DNA of 63,144 nt, taken from NCBI RefSeq assembly GCF_009765965.1, contig NZ_LMUL01000014.1, positions 2,443,157-2,506,300 of the forward strand, given 5' to 3'. The notes beneath the pieces are model-generated. The model was given only the letters and a program-made list of their open reading frames with translations, was not told the DNA's origin and ran no database searches. This DNA is from Caulobacter sp. S45 (GTDB lineage: Bacteria; Pseudomonadota; Alphaproteobacteria; Caulobacterales; Caulobacteraceae). Within the stretch, counting starts at the first letter, position 1. Each line of letters starts with the position of its first letter. Shown here piece after piece: positions 30,891 to 40,134 of the stretch. The position numbers and the translations under genes are program-made.

Positions 30891-32192
30891 TCAGCCCCGC
30901 TTGTCGACCGGCACGAAATGACGCTCGGGGGCGCCGGTGTAGATCTGGCGCGGACGGCCGATCTTTTGCGACGGGTCCTCGATCATTTCCTTCCACTGGG
31001 CGATCCAGCCCACGGTGCGGGCCAGGGCGAACAGCACGGTGAACATCTCGCTGGGGAAGCCCATCGCGTTCAGGGTGATGCCTGAATAGAAGTCCACGTT
31101 CGGGTAAAGCTTGCGCTCGATGAAGTACTCGTCGCTGAGCGCGATCCGCTCCAGCTCCAGCGCCACCGCCAGCAGCGGGTCGTTGTGCTTGCCGAGTTCG
31201 TCCAGCACCTCGTGGGCGGTCTTCTGCATGACCTTGGCGCGCGGGTCGTAGTTCTTGTAGACCCGGTGGCCGAAGCCCATCAGCTTGTACTTGCGCGCCT
31301 TCACGCCTTCCACGAACTCGGGGATCTTGTCCACCGTGCCGATGGAGCGGAGCATGTTCAGCGCTTCTTCGTTGGCGCCGCCATGGCTCGGACCCCACAG
31401 GCAGGCCACGCCGGCCGCGATGCAGGCGAACGGGTTGGCGCCAGACGAACCGGCCAGGCGCACCGTCGAGGTTGAGGCGTTTTGCTCGTGATCGGCGTGC
31501 AGGATGAAGATCCGATCCATGGCCTTCGCCAGGACGGGGTTCACATGATAGTCCTCGGCCGGAACCGAGAAGCACATGCGCAGGAAGTTCTCGGCGTAGC
31601 CTAGCTCGTTGCGCGGGAACACGAACGGCTGGCCGACGTAGTACTTGAAGGCCCGTGCCGCGATGGTCGGCACCTTGGCGATCATGCGGTGGGCGCTGAT
31701 CTCGCGCTGCTGCAGGTCATGGACGTTGGTGCTGTCGTGATAGAAGGCCGACAGGGCCCCGATCGCGCTGACCATGATCGCCATCGGGTGGGCGTCGCGG
31801 CGGAAGCCCTGGAAGAAGCGGTCGAACTGCTCGTGCACCATGGTGTGGTGCGTGATGGTGTGGGTGAAGGTGTCCAACTCGCCGGCGGTGGGCAGCTCGC
31901 CATTCAGGAGCAGGTAGCAGACCTCCAGGAAGGTCGAGTGTTCGGCCAGTTCCTCGATGGGGTAGCCGCGATACAGCAGCACGCCCTTGTCGCCGTCGAT
32001 ATAGGTGATCTGGCTTTCGCAGCTGGCGGTGGAGGTGAAGCCCGGATCGTAGGTGAAGGCGTCGGTCTCCGCGTACAGCTTGCGGATATCCACGACGTCC
32101 GGACCGATGACGCCCTTCAACACCGGGAGCGTCACCTCCTTGTCGCCGATCTTGAAGGTGGCGGAGCCGTTGGGCACGACCTTGCTATCCAT
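30891..32192 (-). CDS. gltA: Citrate synthase (type II)
   Basis: 433 aa, the length of hexameric type II enzymes. An N-terminal beta domain with [17 protein letters not shown] is followed by the catalytic core with [19 protein letters not shown] (His) and [14 protein letters not shown], then the Asp region near DFYSG. It condenses oxaloacetate and acetyl-CoA at the entry of the TCA cycle. It is preceded by gltX on the same strand (75-base gap) and a leader hairpin; GAGGAAC is the ribosome-binding site. Confidence 0.98.
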   Translation of the reverse strand: MDSKVVPNGSATFKIGDKEVTLPVLKGVIGPDVVDIRKLYAETDAFTYDPGFTSTASCESQITYIDGDKGVLLYRGYPIEELAEHSTFLEVCYLLLNGELPTAGELDTFTHTITHHTMVHEQFDRFFQGFRRDAHPMAIMVSAIGALSAFYHDSTNVHDLQQREISAHRMIAKVPTIAARAFKYYVGQPFVFPRNELGYAENFLRMCFSVPAEDYHVNPVLAKAMDRIFILHADHEQNASTSTVRLAGSSGANPFACIAAGVACLWGPSHGGANEEALNMLRSIGTVDKIPEFVEGVKARKYKLMGFGHRVYKNYDPRAKVMQKTAHEVLDELGKHNDPLLAVALELERIALSDEYFIERKLYPNVDFYSGITLNAMGFPSEMFTVLFALARTVGWIAQWKEMIEDPSQKIGRPRQIYTGAPERHFVPVDKRG

Positions 32193-32210
32193 GCTGTTCC
32201 TCGTCTGCGG

Positions 32211-32234
32211 CGCGGCGCCTCATTGTGCGCCGCG
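32211..32234 (-). promoter_or_regulatory. Hairpin in the gltA leader
   Basis: A perfect 8-base inverted repeat, CGCGGCGC-N8-GCGCCGCG, lies 18 bases upstream of the gltA ATG and just before its ribosome-binding site. On the minus strand, TATAAA and TATGAAT sequences farther upstream are possible -10 elements. It may affect translation initiation, or be the end of a gltX transcript; no T-run follows. Confidence 0.35.
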
Positions 32235-32267
32235 GCATAATTCATATTCCGCGCGCTTTATAGACCT

Positions 32268-33677
32268 TCATGCGGGTTGGGAAAGGGCGTCGCCCAACCG
32301 ACCCAGGCTCTCGGCCTTTCCAAGGGCGGTAAGCGCGCTCGCCAGGTCGGGCGCCGAGGCGGCTCCGCTGAGGGTGGAACGCAGCGCACCCCCAAATTTA
32401 CCAAGGCCTACGCCTTCTATTTCAGCGAATTTCCGCAAGGCGGCTTCCAGTGAGGGCGCGTCCCACTGAGCTTCGCTGTTCAAGTGATCGTGAAGACGGC
32501 CCAGGCGCGCGAGGGTCTCGGAATCGAGACGTTTCCTGCTCTTTTCGTCCAAAACAACCGGACGTGACAGTAGGGTGAAGGCGGTCAGGTCGGCCAGCTC
32601 CAGAGTGGTGTGCGCGCCTTCCTTGACCAGTGGGATCGCCGCCGCCAGCCGCGCACGGCCCGCTTCGGTGATCGTGACGTCGCGGCTTTGGTGCACTGCA
32701 GCGACCATCTCGGTCAGGCGCGCGTCGTCGGCGTGGCGCATGTACTGCTGGTTGACGAAGTTCAGCTTGGCCCAGTCGAGCCGGGCAGGGGCCTTGACCA
32801 CGTCGGCGATGTCGAACCACTCGGCCGCCTGGGCGTCGGTGAAGATCTCATCGTCGCCATGGCCCCAACCCAGCCGCGCCAGATAGTTGCGCATGCCTTC
32901 GGGGAGGTAGCCCTGGCCGGCGAACTCGCCCACCGCCTGGGCCCCATGCCGCTTGGACAGCTTGGCCCCGTCCGGCCCGTGGATCAGCGGGATGTGGGCG
33001 AAGGCGGGGACCGTCCAGCCCAGCGCCTGGTAGATCAGGGTCTGGCGGGCGGCGTTGTTCAGGTGGTCGTCGCCGCGGATCACATGGGTGACGCCCATGT
33101 CGTGGTCGTCGGCGACCACGGCCAGATTGTAGGTCGGCGTGTCGTCGGTGCGCAGCAGCACCAGGTCGTCCAGCTCCTTGTTCTGGAACCGCACCGGCCC
33201 CTTGACCAGGTCGTCGACCAGGGTCTCGCCCTCTAGCGGGCTCTTGAAGCGCAGGACGAAGGGGCGATCGCCGCCCTCGGCGGGATCGCGGTCGCGCCAG
33301 GCGGAGCGGACCACGCGGCCCTCGGCGCGGGCGGCGGCGCGCTCGGCTTCCAGTTCCTCGGCGATGGTGAAGTCCTTGTAGGCGCGGCCCTTGGCCAAAA
33401 GCTCGGCCACGACCTCGCGATGGCGGTCGATGCGGGTGTGCTGGAACACGGGTTCGGCGTCGGCGGCCACGCCCAGCCACGCCAGGCCGTCGAAGATCGC
33501 CTGCACGGCCGAGGCGGTGGAGCGCTCGCGATCGGTGTCCTCGACCCGGATCAGGAAGCGGCCGCCCGTATGGCGTGCATAAAGGAGGTTGAATAACGCC
33601 GTGCGCGCCCCTCCTATGTGCAGGTCGCCGGTGGGCGAGGGGGCGAAGCGGGTGACGACGGCGGATCGGTCGGTCAT
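32268..33677 (-). CDS. gltX: Glutamate--tRNA ligase
   Basis: 469 aa from the ATG at 33677 (MTDRSAVVTRFAPSPTG); an upstream in-frame start at 33716 adds 13 unlikely residues. Class I synthetase motifs are present: HIGG (the HIGH equivalent) in TGDLHIGGARTALFN and KLSKRHG (the KMSKS equivalent). The C-terminal anticodon-binding domain is complete. It charges tRNA-Glu and, in many alphaproteobacteria, tRNA-Gln as well. It lies divergent from comEC with only 79 bases between the start codons. Confidence 0.96.
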   Translation of the reverse strand: MTDRSAVVTRFAPSPTGDLHIGGARTALFNLLYARHTGGRFLIRVEDTDRERSTASAVQAIFDGLAWLGVAADAEPVFQHTRIDRHREVVAELLAKGRAYKDFTIAEELEAERAAARAEGRVVRSAWRDRDPAEGGDRPFVLRFKSPLEGETLVDDLVKGPVRFQNKELDDLVLLRTDDTPTYNLAVVADDHDMGVTHVIRGDDHLNNAARQTLIYQALGWTVPAFAHIPLIHGPDGAKLSKRHGAQAVGEFAGQGYLPEGMRNYLARLGWGHGDDEIFTDAQAAEWFDIADVVKAPARLDWAKLNFVNQQYMRHADDARLTEMVAAVHQSRDVTITEAGRARLAAAIPLVKEGAHTTLELADLTAFTLLSRPVVLDEKSRKRLDSETLARLGRLHDHLNSEAQWDAPSLEAALRKFAEIEGVGLGKFGGALRSTLSGAASAPDLASALTALGKAESLGRLGDALSQPA

Positions 33678-33756
33678 CGGAAATACGGGTCCAGAAAAGG
33701 TCGGCGCTCTTAGCACGCCCGCGCGTGCGGGGACTATAGCCGCCTGGGCGCGGGCT

Positions 33757-35955
33757 ATGCGCGGTTTGCCTGCGACGCTCGCTGAACAGGCGGTGGCGCA
33801 GCTGGCGCGCTGGGTATTGTGGACGCCGGTGGCGTTCGGCGCGGGCGCGGCGATCTATTTCGGGCTGAAGATCGAGCCGCCGATCCTGGTTGGGATTGTG
33901 ACCGCGGGCGTGGCCTTGGCGCTGATCTTGGTGGCCCGTTTGCTGGGGTGGCGATTGGGTTTCGCGGTTCCCACGATTCTGCTCGCGGTCGGCCTGTTCG
34001 GGTTCGCCGACGGCGTGCTGAGCACCGGCCTGTCGCGCGCACCCGTGGTTCCCGAGGGGACGGGCGTGGTGGAGGTGCGCGGCTGGGTGGTGGACGTGGC
34101 CAGCTCCAGCGCCGAGCGTAGCCGCCTGCTGATCGCGCCCTACGATATCTCCGGCCTGTCGCAGGCTACCCTGCCCAAGCGGGTGCGCGTGACCCTGCGC
34201 GAGGCGCCCGACGCCAGGCCGGGCGATGCGATCGCCGTGCGGGCGATCATCGACCCGCCGCCGGGCCCGGCCAGCCCCGGCGGCTACGACTTCGCCCGCG
34301 ACGCCTGGTTCGCGCGGCTGGGGGGCGTGGGCTTTGCGCTGGGCGAGGTGCGCTGGACCGACCTGCCGGCGCCGCCCTTGGGGCTGAGGCTTGAGATGGG
34401 TCTGAACGCCGTGCGCTGGCGGCTGTCCGAGCGGCTGGCGACCGATCTGATGCGGCTCGGAGACAGCAACGGAGCCGCGGGTCTGGCGGCGGCGGTGGCG
34501 ACCAGCCATCAGAGCTGGCTGTCGGAGGCCCAGGCCGACGACCTGCGCAATTCTGGCCTGGCGCACATGCTGGCGATTGCGGGGCTACATACGGCGGCGG
34601 TCACGGGCTTCGTGTTCGCCTTCATCCGCCTGTCGGTGGCGGCGTGGCCCTGGCTGGCGCTGCGGGTGTCGGGGAAGAAGCTGGCGGCGGCGGGCGGGCT
34701 GGCGGCGACCCTGGTCTATCTGGCCCTGTCCGGCGCCCATCCGCCGGCGCGACGCGCCGCGATCACGGCCGGTGTGGCCTTCATCGCCATCCTCTGCGAC
34801 CGCCGGGCGGTGAGCATGCGCTCGCTGGCCCTGGCGGCTTTGCTGATCCTGATTCTGCAACCGCTGGCCATTGTCCAACCGGGCTATCAGATGTCCTTCT
34901 GTGCGACGGCCTCGCTGGTGGCGATGGCGGAGCTGTGGCCCCGGCATGGGCGTACGATCCACGCGCCCTGGTTCATCGCCTGGCCCCAGCATGTGCGCGA
35001 CTGGGCGGTCGCCATGGCCATGGTCAGCCTGGTGGCGGGGCTGGCCACCGCACCCTTTGCGCTCCAGCACTTCAACCGCATGGCCACCTACGGCCTGTTC
35101 GCCAACTTCGCCGCCGACCTGGTCGCCAGCCTGGTGCTGATGCCGGCCCTGGTGATCAGCGGGATCGGCGAGGCGTTGGGCCTGTCGCCAGAAATGCTCA
35201 GGGTGCCGCTGTCGGTGGCGGGGTGGGCGGCCAACGCCATCCTGGCCATCGCCCACCTGTTCGCCACCCTGCCCGGCGCGGTGAAGACCCTGCCGAGCGC
35301 GCCGGAGGCGGCCTTGCTGACCGCCTTCCTAGGCATCGTCTTCGCCTGCCTGTGGCGGGGTTGGCTGAGATGGGTCGCGGTTCCCCTGGCCGGCGCGGTG
35401 CTGGTCTGGCCGCGACCGCCCGCGCCGGTGGCCTGGATCGCGGCGGATGGGAACAATGCGGCGCTGGCCATCGACAACCGGGTGGTGACGCTCAAGCCCA
35501 AGGTACGGGCCTTCGCCAGCGGGTCCTGGGCCACGCGGCGTGGCCTGGGCGCGCCGTTCGATCCGCAGGCCGAAACCGACCTGACCTACGATTGCGACCG
35601 CAGCTCTTGCTGGCCGAAGGAAGGAACCTCGCCGGCCCTGGGCGCCTGGTGGAGCAAGAAGCGCCTGCCGACCGAAGCCCAGCTCGACGCCCTATGCCAG
35701 GCGAGCGACATCCTGGTGCTTAGGGCGGATGTGGCGCCGCCTGCCACCTGCTCCAAGACTTTGGTGTTGACCTCGGAGGCCTTCGCACGCGGCGGTGCGG
35801 CCGAGGTCTACGCCCGACGTGGCGGCGGCTGGCGGCTGGAATGGTCGGAGACCTCGCGCGGACACCGGCCATGGTCGGCCGGCGCCGTCGACGAGCAGCA
35901 GCCGGACGCCCCGCCGCGCGACGCGGCTTCCGGCCTCAGTGATAGCGGCGGATGA
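33757..35955 (+). CDS. comEC: ComEC/Rec2-family competence membrane protein
   Basis: 732 aa from the ATG at 33757; the open frame reaches back into gltX, so the start is uncertain. It has several membrane segments, an N-terminal DUF4131-like OB region (about residues 80-190) and the competence domain with [14 protein letters not shown] and [18 protein letters not shown]. ComEC forms the inner-membrane DNA channel. The C-terminal region (about residue 560 on) sits where the metallo-beta-lactamase domain should be, but no HxHxDH motif is present, so a nuclease role is unlikely. The 3' end overlaps lexA, which converges, by 20 bases. Confidence 0.85.
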   Translation: MRGLPATLAEQAVAQLARWVLWTPVAFGAGAAIYFGLKIEPPILVGIVTAGVALALILVARLLGWRLGFAVPTILLAVGLFGFADGVLSTGLSRAPVVPEGTGVVEVRGWVVDVASSSAERSRLLIAPYDISGLSQATLPKRVRVTLREAPDARPGDAIAVRAIIDPPPGPASPGGYDFARDAWFARLGGVGFALGEVRWTDLPAPPLGLRLEMGLNAVRWRLSERLATDLMRLGDSNGAAGLAAAVATSHQSWLSEAQADDLRNSGLAHMLAIAGLHTAAVTGFVFAFIRLSVAAWPWLALRVSGKKLAAAGGLAATLVYLALSGAHPPARRAAITAGVAFIAILCDRRAVSMRSLALAALLILILQPLAIVQPGYQMSFCATASLVAMAELWPRHGRTIHAPWFIAWPQHVRDWAVAMAMVSLVAGLATAPFALQHFNRMATYGLFANFAADLVASLVLMPALVISGIGEALGLSPEMLRVPLSVAGWAANAILAIAHLFATLPGAVKTLPSAPEAALLTAFLGIVFACLWRGWLRWVAVPLAGAVLVWPRPPAPVAWIAADGNNAALAIDNRVVTLKPKVRAFASGSWATRRGLGAPFDPQAETDLTYDCDRSSCWPKEGTSPALGAWWSKKRLPTEAQLDALCQASDILVLRADVAPPATCSKTLVLTSEAFARGGAAEVYARRGGGWRLEWSETSRGHRPWSAGAVDEQQPDAPPRDAASGLSDSGG

Positions 35956-36622
35956 GACCGACCAGCTTGCCCTGCACCTCGACTTGATCGGGACCGAACA
36001 CCCGGGTCTGGTACTTGGGGTTGGCGGCTTCCAGGGCGATCGCCCCGCCGCGCTTGCGCAGCCGCTTCAAGGTGGCTTCCTCGCCCATCACCAGGGCCAC
36101 GACGATCTCGCCGGTCTGGGCGGTGTCGCCCTTGCGGATGACCACATAGTCGCCGTCCAGGATGCCGGCGTCGATCATCGAGTCGCCCTGCACCTCGAGC
36201 ACGAAATGCTCGCCCGAGCCCAGCAGGGCTTCGGGGACGGCGATGCGCTCGCGTTCCTGCTGGATGGCTTCGATGGGCGTGCCCGCCGCGATCCGCCCGA
36301 GCACGGGGATGGAGCGCGAATCATTGGCGACGTGGGCGGACTCGTTGTCGCCCCTCGCCGTGGAAGAGCGGAACGCCGTCCTCGCCCGAGGACCCGTGAC
36401 CGCCGCTTGTTCAGGCAGCTTCACCACCTCCAGCGCCCGGGCCCGGTGCGCCAGGCGACGTAGGAACCCACGCTCCTCGAGCGCAGTGATCAGGCGGTGG
36501 ATACCGGATTTGGACGCCAGATCGAGCGCGTCCTTCATCTCGTCGAAAGACGGAGATACGCCCGTCTCCTTGATCCGCTCGTGAATGAACATGAGCAGTT
36601 CGTGCTGCTTACGCGTCAGCAT
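35936..36622 (-). CDS. lexA: SOS repressor LexA
   Basis: 228 aa from the ATG at 36622 ([10 protein letters not shown]); a TTG at 36649 is less likely because it is only 6 bases from a LexA box. An N-terminal winged helix ([22 protein letters not shown]) is followed by a linker and the S24 autoprotease domain: cleavage site Ala113-Gly114 (RIAAGTP), nucleophile Ser148 (GDSM) and general base Lys164 (IRKGD). It represses DNA-damage genes until RecA triggers self-cleavage. Two SOS boxes lie in its own promoter, and a SOS-type promoter precedes the sidA-like gene at 10779. Confidence 0.97.
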   Translation of the reverse strand: MLTRKQHELLMFIHERIKETGVSPSFDEMKDALDLASKSGIHRLITALEERGFLRRLAHRARALEVVKLPEQAAVTGPRARTAFRSSTARGDNESAHVANDSRSIPVLGRIAAGTPIEAIQQERERIAVPEALLGSGEHFVLEVQGDSMIDAGILDGDYVVIRKGDTAQTGEIVVALVMGEEATLKRLRKRGGAIALEAANPKYQTRVFGPDQVEVQGKLVGLIRRYH

Positions 36623-36654
36623 GATCGTCTCGCGAATCACGTCCGGCAAATCCG

Positions 36655-36698
36655 GAACGTCTTGCGAACGTTCTGTATGTGTTCTCTATTAATGTCAA
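36655..36698 (-). promoter_or_regulatory. lexA promoter with two abutting LexA boxes
   Basis: On the minus strand TTGACA (36698-36693) is a consensus -35. The plus strand reads GTTC-TGTATGT-GTTC at 36670-36684 and GAAC-GTCTTGC-GAAC at 36655-36669, that is, two perfect GTTC-N7-GTTC boxes in opposite orientation and directly next to each other, covering the -10 and start region. This implies strong lexA autorepression. Confidence 0.9.
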
Positions 36699-36755
36699 GT
36701 AAACGCCAAGCGGGGCGGACGGCGCGAGACCTGTGAGCCCCGCGCCGCCGACATC

Positions 36756-37364
36756 CTACTTGGCGGCCTTCGACCCAGAGAAGAGGTTGACGATCGCCTG
36801 CCAAATCCGCGCGAACAGACCGGGTTGGGCCGTTGTTGCGGGAGGGGTCGAGGCCGAATCAATCGGGGCGGAGGCCACGGGCGCTTCCACCACGGCGGCG
36901 GGGGCGACCTCGACCGGCTGCGCGGGCGGCTCGACCACGGCGGCGAACTTCTTGAAGAACTGCTCGGCCATGGACTTGGCGGTGGCGTCGATCAGGCGGG
37001 CGCCGACCTGGGCGATCTTGCCGCCGACCTGGGCCTTGACCGTATAGGTGAGCAGGGTGCCGTTGTCCTGGTCGGTCAGGCGCACTTCCGCGCCGCCCTT
37101 GGCGAAGCCGGCCGGGCCGCTCTGGCCTTCGCCGGAGATTTTGTAGCCATTGGGCGGATCGAGGTCGGACATGATGACCTTGCCGACGAACTTGGCCGAG
37201 ACCGGGCCGAGTTTCACGCCGGCGACGGCCTTCAGTTCGGTGTCGGAGATCTTCTCCACGCTTTCGCAACCGGGGATGCATTGGCGCAGCACCTCGGGGT
37301 CGTTCAGGCCCGCCCACACCGCGTCGCGCGACGCGGCGATAAAGCGCTCACCATTCATATCCAT
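36756..37364 (-). CDS. CoxG-like SRPBCC-fold membrane-associated protein
   Basis: 202 aa. The CoxG/SRPBCC domain spans about residues 1-145 (MNGERFIAASRDAVWAGLNDPEVL, IPGCESVEK, then GGKIAQVGARLIDATAKSMAEQFF). A Pro/Ala-rich linker and a C-terminal hydrophobic or amphipathic anchor (LFARIWQAIVNLFSGSKAAK) follow. CoxG links CO dehydrogenase to the membrane and quinone pool; here it may do so for the molybdenum hydroxylase encoded at 40135-43839. It stands apart from those genes, divergent from the GntR gene, with the candidate operators at 37415 and 37443 upstream. M1 is preceded by GAGGAG. Confidence 0.85.
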   Translation of the reverse strand: MDMNGERFIAASRDAVWAGLNDPEVLRQCIPGCESVEKISDTELKAVAGVKLGPVSAKFVGKVIMSDLDPPNGYKISGEGQSGPAGFAKGGAEVRLTDQDNGTLLTYTVKAQVGGKIAQVGARLIDATAKSMAEQFFKKFAAVVEPPAQPVEVAPAAVVEAPVASAPIDSASTPPATTAQPGLFARIWQAIVNLFSGSKAAK

Positions 37365-37414
37365 GGGCGGAGACTCCTCTGGAACCGATACGATCGCGCC
37401 GGTTCATTGTCCGT

Positions 37415-37425
37415 TGGTCATACAA
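37415..37425 (+). promoter_or_regulatory. Candidate FadR/FCD-type GntR operator (coxG/GntR intergenic, site 1)
   Basis: TGGTCATACAA fits the FadR-subfamily pattern TnGTnnnACnA at every fixed position. It lies 51 bases upstream of coxG. Ten bases (TGGTCATACA) recur exactly upstream of the NCS2 permease. Confidence 0.55.
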
Positions 37426-37442
37426 TTTAGGAAATGATAGGA

Positions 37443-37453
37443 TGGTACGATCA
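37443..37453 (+). promoter_or_regulatory. Candidate GntR operator (coxG/GntR intergenic, site 2)
   Basis: TGGTACGATCA matches TnGTnnnACnA with one mismatch (T for C). It is 28 bases from site 1, close to three helical turns, between the divergent coxG and GntR genes, and so could serve both. Confidence 0.4.
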
Positions 37454-37608
37454 GCGCCACGTAAAGCGGTGATCGGGTCAAGCGTTGCCTTATCGGCGGA
37501 AAAGCCGATCAATAGGTTCGCTCGTCCGACAAAATGAGAAAAATTGCTGTCGACGCCGATGCCGTCCCTGTGCGGATATATCGGCGCGGTCTTGGGGAGA
37601 ATATTCGG

Positions 37609-38388
37609 GTGTCGATCGAAACCATTGGCAAGTTGGCGCCGCTTCAGCACCAGGCCGCCCCTTTGCGGAACAAGATCATTTCGGCGCTGCGCAACGCCAT
37701 CGAGTCGGGGCTGTTGCAACCCGGCGCGCGGCTGGTCGAGCGCGACCTGTGCGGTCAGCTCAACGTCAGCCGGACCTCGTTGCGCGAAGCGCTGCGGGAG
37801 CTGCAGGCGGAGGGCATCCTGTTCCAATCCGGCGCGCGCGGCCTTGCGGTCGGGGTGATCACCCGCGAAGAGGCGGCCAACGCTTACCGCATCCGCGCGG
37901 TGCTGGAGGCCCTTGTGGTCGAACAGTTCATCGAACGGGCGACCGCTGTGGACATCCAACAGCTGGTCAAGGAGGCCGAGTTGCTCAAGGCCGCCTACAA
38001 GTCCGGCGTCGTTGAGCGGATGCTGGTGAGCAAGCGGGCCTTCTACGACCGCATCTGCACGGTCGCCGACAACGGACTGGCCTTCGACATCGTCAACCGC
38101 TTGGTGCTGCGAACCTCGACCTTGCGCAGCCGCTCGCTGGCGCGCAAGCCGCGTCAACAGCAGAGCATCAAGGAAATCGACGCAATCATCGAGGCGATCC
38201 GCAACCGGGACGTCCCGGCGGCCAAGCGCGCCGCCAGCGAACACGTGGAAAGCGCCGAGCGTTCCGCGTTCGAGGCCAGCTATCCTTCGGCTGCGTCGGA
38301 CCCGTCGGTCGCCGCGACCCTCGTCACTGCTCCTGCGGTTGCTTCGCCCAAGCCTGCGGGCCGACGCAAGGCCGCCGCCTCGATCTGA
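37609..38388 (+). CDS. GntR-family (FCD/FadR subfamily) transcriptional regulator
   Basis: 259 aa from the GTG at 37609, chosen because GGGGAGA lies 8 bases upstream; the ATG at 37534 lacks a ribosome-binding site. A winged helix-turn-helix (PLRNKIISALRNAIESGLL, then NVSRTSLREALRELQAEGIL) is followed by an all-helical FCD effector domain and a Pro/Ala-rich basic tail. It is divergent from coxG and converges on ubiD2. Operator-like TGGTCnnACAA sites before coxG, coxL2, the permease and the porin suggest it controls the whole cluster (inference). The effector is probably the catabolic substrate or an intermediate. Confidence 0.9.
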   Translation: MSIETIGKLAPLQHQAAPLRNKIISALRNAIESGLLQPGARLVERDLCGQLNVSRTSLREALRELQAEGILFQSGARGLAVGVITREEAANAYRIRAVLEALVVEQFIERATAVDIQQLVKEAELLKAAYKSGVVERMLVSKRAFYDRICTVADNGLAFDIVNRLVLRTSTLRSRSLARKPRQQQSIKEIDAIIEAIRNRDVPAAKRAASEHVESAERSAFEASYPSAASDPSVAATLVTAPAVASPKPAGRRKAAASI

Positions 38389-38417
38389 GCTGACTTGGCG
38401 GACGACGCCAAGGCGGG

Positions 38418-38443
38418 CGGCGCCGGAGCGAACTCCGGCGCCG
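38418..38443. terminator. Hairpin between convergent GntR gene and ubiD2
   Basis: A perfect 11-base stem CGGCGCCGGAG with tetraloop CGAA and its complement is followed by TTCGATTCATT on the plus strand. It lies between two converging stop codons and probably terminates both transcripts. Confidence 0.7.
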
Positions 38444-38449
38444 TTCGAT

Positions 38450-40099
38450 TCATTCATGCACCGTGCCCTGGTGGGCGGGGGTCTCGGGCTTCATGCCGCC
38501 TTCGCGGCGGGCGTAGGTGAGTTCGCCCGACTTGCGCCAGTCGCCGTGCACCGCATCCTCGGCGTACTGCGTCCACAGCGGCGTCCACTCGCCCAGGTGA
38601 TAGCCGTGCCAGGGCGACTGGGGCGACAGGCGGGGCAAGCCCAGCTCTTCCCAGATCTTCTTGGCCTCGACCATGTAGGGCTCGGCCGGCAGGGCCAGGG
38701 GCGGCAGGTCGTTCTTCAGCGTGGCGTCGATCAGCAGCGTGCTTTCCAGCGGCGCGCGGCCGGACTTCGGCCCGTGGCCGCTGGAGCGGAAGGGCGTGAC
38801 CAGCACGTCGTGGGTGAAGTCGGAGCGGTAGGCCAGAGACCAGAAGATGGCGTCAGCGTTCTCCGGGTTGATGTCTTCCGAGACCGCGATCACCAACTTG
38901 CCGCACTGGGCTTGCAGCGTGGCCGCACCTTGCAGGCCGCGCCAGACTTCCGGCTGGGGCGCACCCTTGGCGAACTGCAGGAAGATCACCTTGCGCAGGT
39001 TGGTCAGCGGCTCGTGCATGACCACGCGCTTGATGCCGCGGATGCCTAGGGTGGTCTTCAGGTGCTCCAGGAACATCGGCTCATAGGCGACCTTCTTGAT
39101 CACCGAGGATTCGCTGGGCGTGACCTGGCTGATGATCGAGACGAACACCGGCTTCTTCTTCATGGTGATAGCGGTGACGTGCATCGACATGTTGAAGTCT
39201 TCGAGCGCCACATAGCCGTGGCTCTCGCCGAAGGGGCCTTCGGGCTCCAGCCGGTCGGTGTCGATCAGGCCCTCGATGACGATCTCGGCGTCGGCGGGGA
39301 CCATCAGGTCGATGGTCTTGCAGCGCACCACCTTGACCGAGCGGCCCATCAGGCCGCCGGCCACCGCCATCTCGTCCAGGTCGATCTGCAGCTTCTGCGG
39401 GCCGGTGAACAGCACCGCCGGCGCACAGCCGAGCACGATGGCGACCGGCATCTTCTGGCCGAGCTTGCGGTACTTCTCCCAGTGCAGGTATCCGCCCGCG
39501 CCGCTGAGGCGGCTGGCCATGCGCACGCCGAGGCGGTCGTTGGCTTTGAGCTGACCGCGATAGGTGCCCATGTTCTGCACCCCGTTCTCGGGGTCCTTGG
39601 TGACGCACAGGGTGGCGGTCAGGTAGGGCGCGGCGTCGAAGCCGGGGGTGGAGATCGGCACCGGCAGGACCGCCAGGCCGCCATCGGGCTTGGTCAGGTC
39701 GTCGCCGGTCAGCACCACTTCCTGGCAGGCCGCGGTCTCGACCACGGTGGGTTCGATCGGATCCGCCACCGCGTGGACCCAGACCTTGCCGATGGTCTCC
39801 ACCGGCACGCCGAGGCCGATGGCGTAGATTTCCGGCGAGGCGGCCAGGCCGCCGACCAGCACGGGGATGTCGTACTTCTTGCCCTTGGAATCCACCACGT
39901 TGGTGAACAGGAAGGCGCGGCGTTCGTCCTCGTGCAGGCCGCCCTGGAACTGCCAGCGGGCGAGCGGATGAAGCTCGGTGTCCTTGTTGATCTCGCGATC
40001 GATGCGGATCAGCAGGCCCTTGGATTCCAGCAGGGCGATATGGGCCTGCAGGTCGTCGGGCGCGGCGGACATCGGCGCGGGGCCAGTATTTTCAGACAC
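38450..40099 (-). CDS. UbiD-family prenyl-FMN-dependent decarboxylase (second copy)
   Basis: 549 aa from a GTG at 40099 with GGAGG 6 bases upstream; an in-frame TTG at 40111 overlaps that site. The UbiD motif appears as EPEGPFGESHGY (about residue 284), near AGGLMGRSVKVVRCKTIDLMVPADAEIVIEG. It is clearly divergent from the UbiD at 855, so it is not a recent duplicate and may act on another acid. It is the last gene of the minus-strand run that includes a molybdenum hydroxylase. No UbiX is in this cluster; ubiX at 8787 or elsewhere must supply prenyl-FMN. Confidence 0.9.
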   Translation of the reverse strand: MSENTGPAPMSAAPDDLQAHIALLESKGLLIRIDREINKDTELHPLARWQFQGGLHEDERRAFLFTNVVDSKGKKYDIPVLVGGLAASPEIYAIGLGVPVETIGKVWVHAVADPIEPTVVETAACQEVVLTGDDLTKPDGGLAVLPVPISTPGFDAAPYLTATLCVTKDPENGVQNMGTYRGQLKANDRLGVRMASRLSGAGGYLHWEKYRKLGQKMPVAIVLGCAPAVLFTGPQKLQIDLDEMAVAGGLMGRSVKVVRCKTIDLMVPADAEIVIEGLIDTDRLEPEGPFGESHGYVALEDFNMSMHVTAITMKKKPVFVSIISQVTPSESSVIKKVAYEPMFLEHLKTTLGIRGIKRVVMHEPLTNLRKVIFLQFAKGAPQPEVWRGLQGAATLQAQCGKLVIAVSEDINPENADAIFWSLAYRSDFTHDVLVTPFRSSGHGPKSGRAPLESTLLIDATLKNDLPPLALPAEPYMVEAKKIWEELGLPRLSPQSPWHGYHLGEWTPLWTQYAEDAVHGDWRKSGELTYARREGGMKPETPAHQGTVHE

Positions 40100-40134
40100 G
40101 ATTGCCTCCAAGGGATCGGGGTGCGGCGGGCCGC

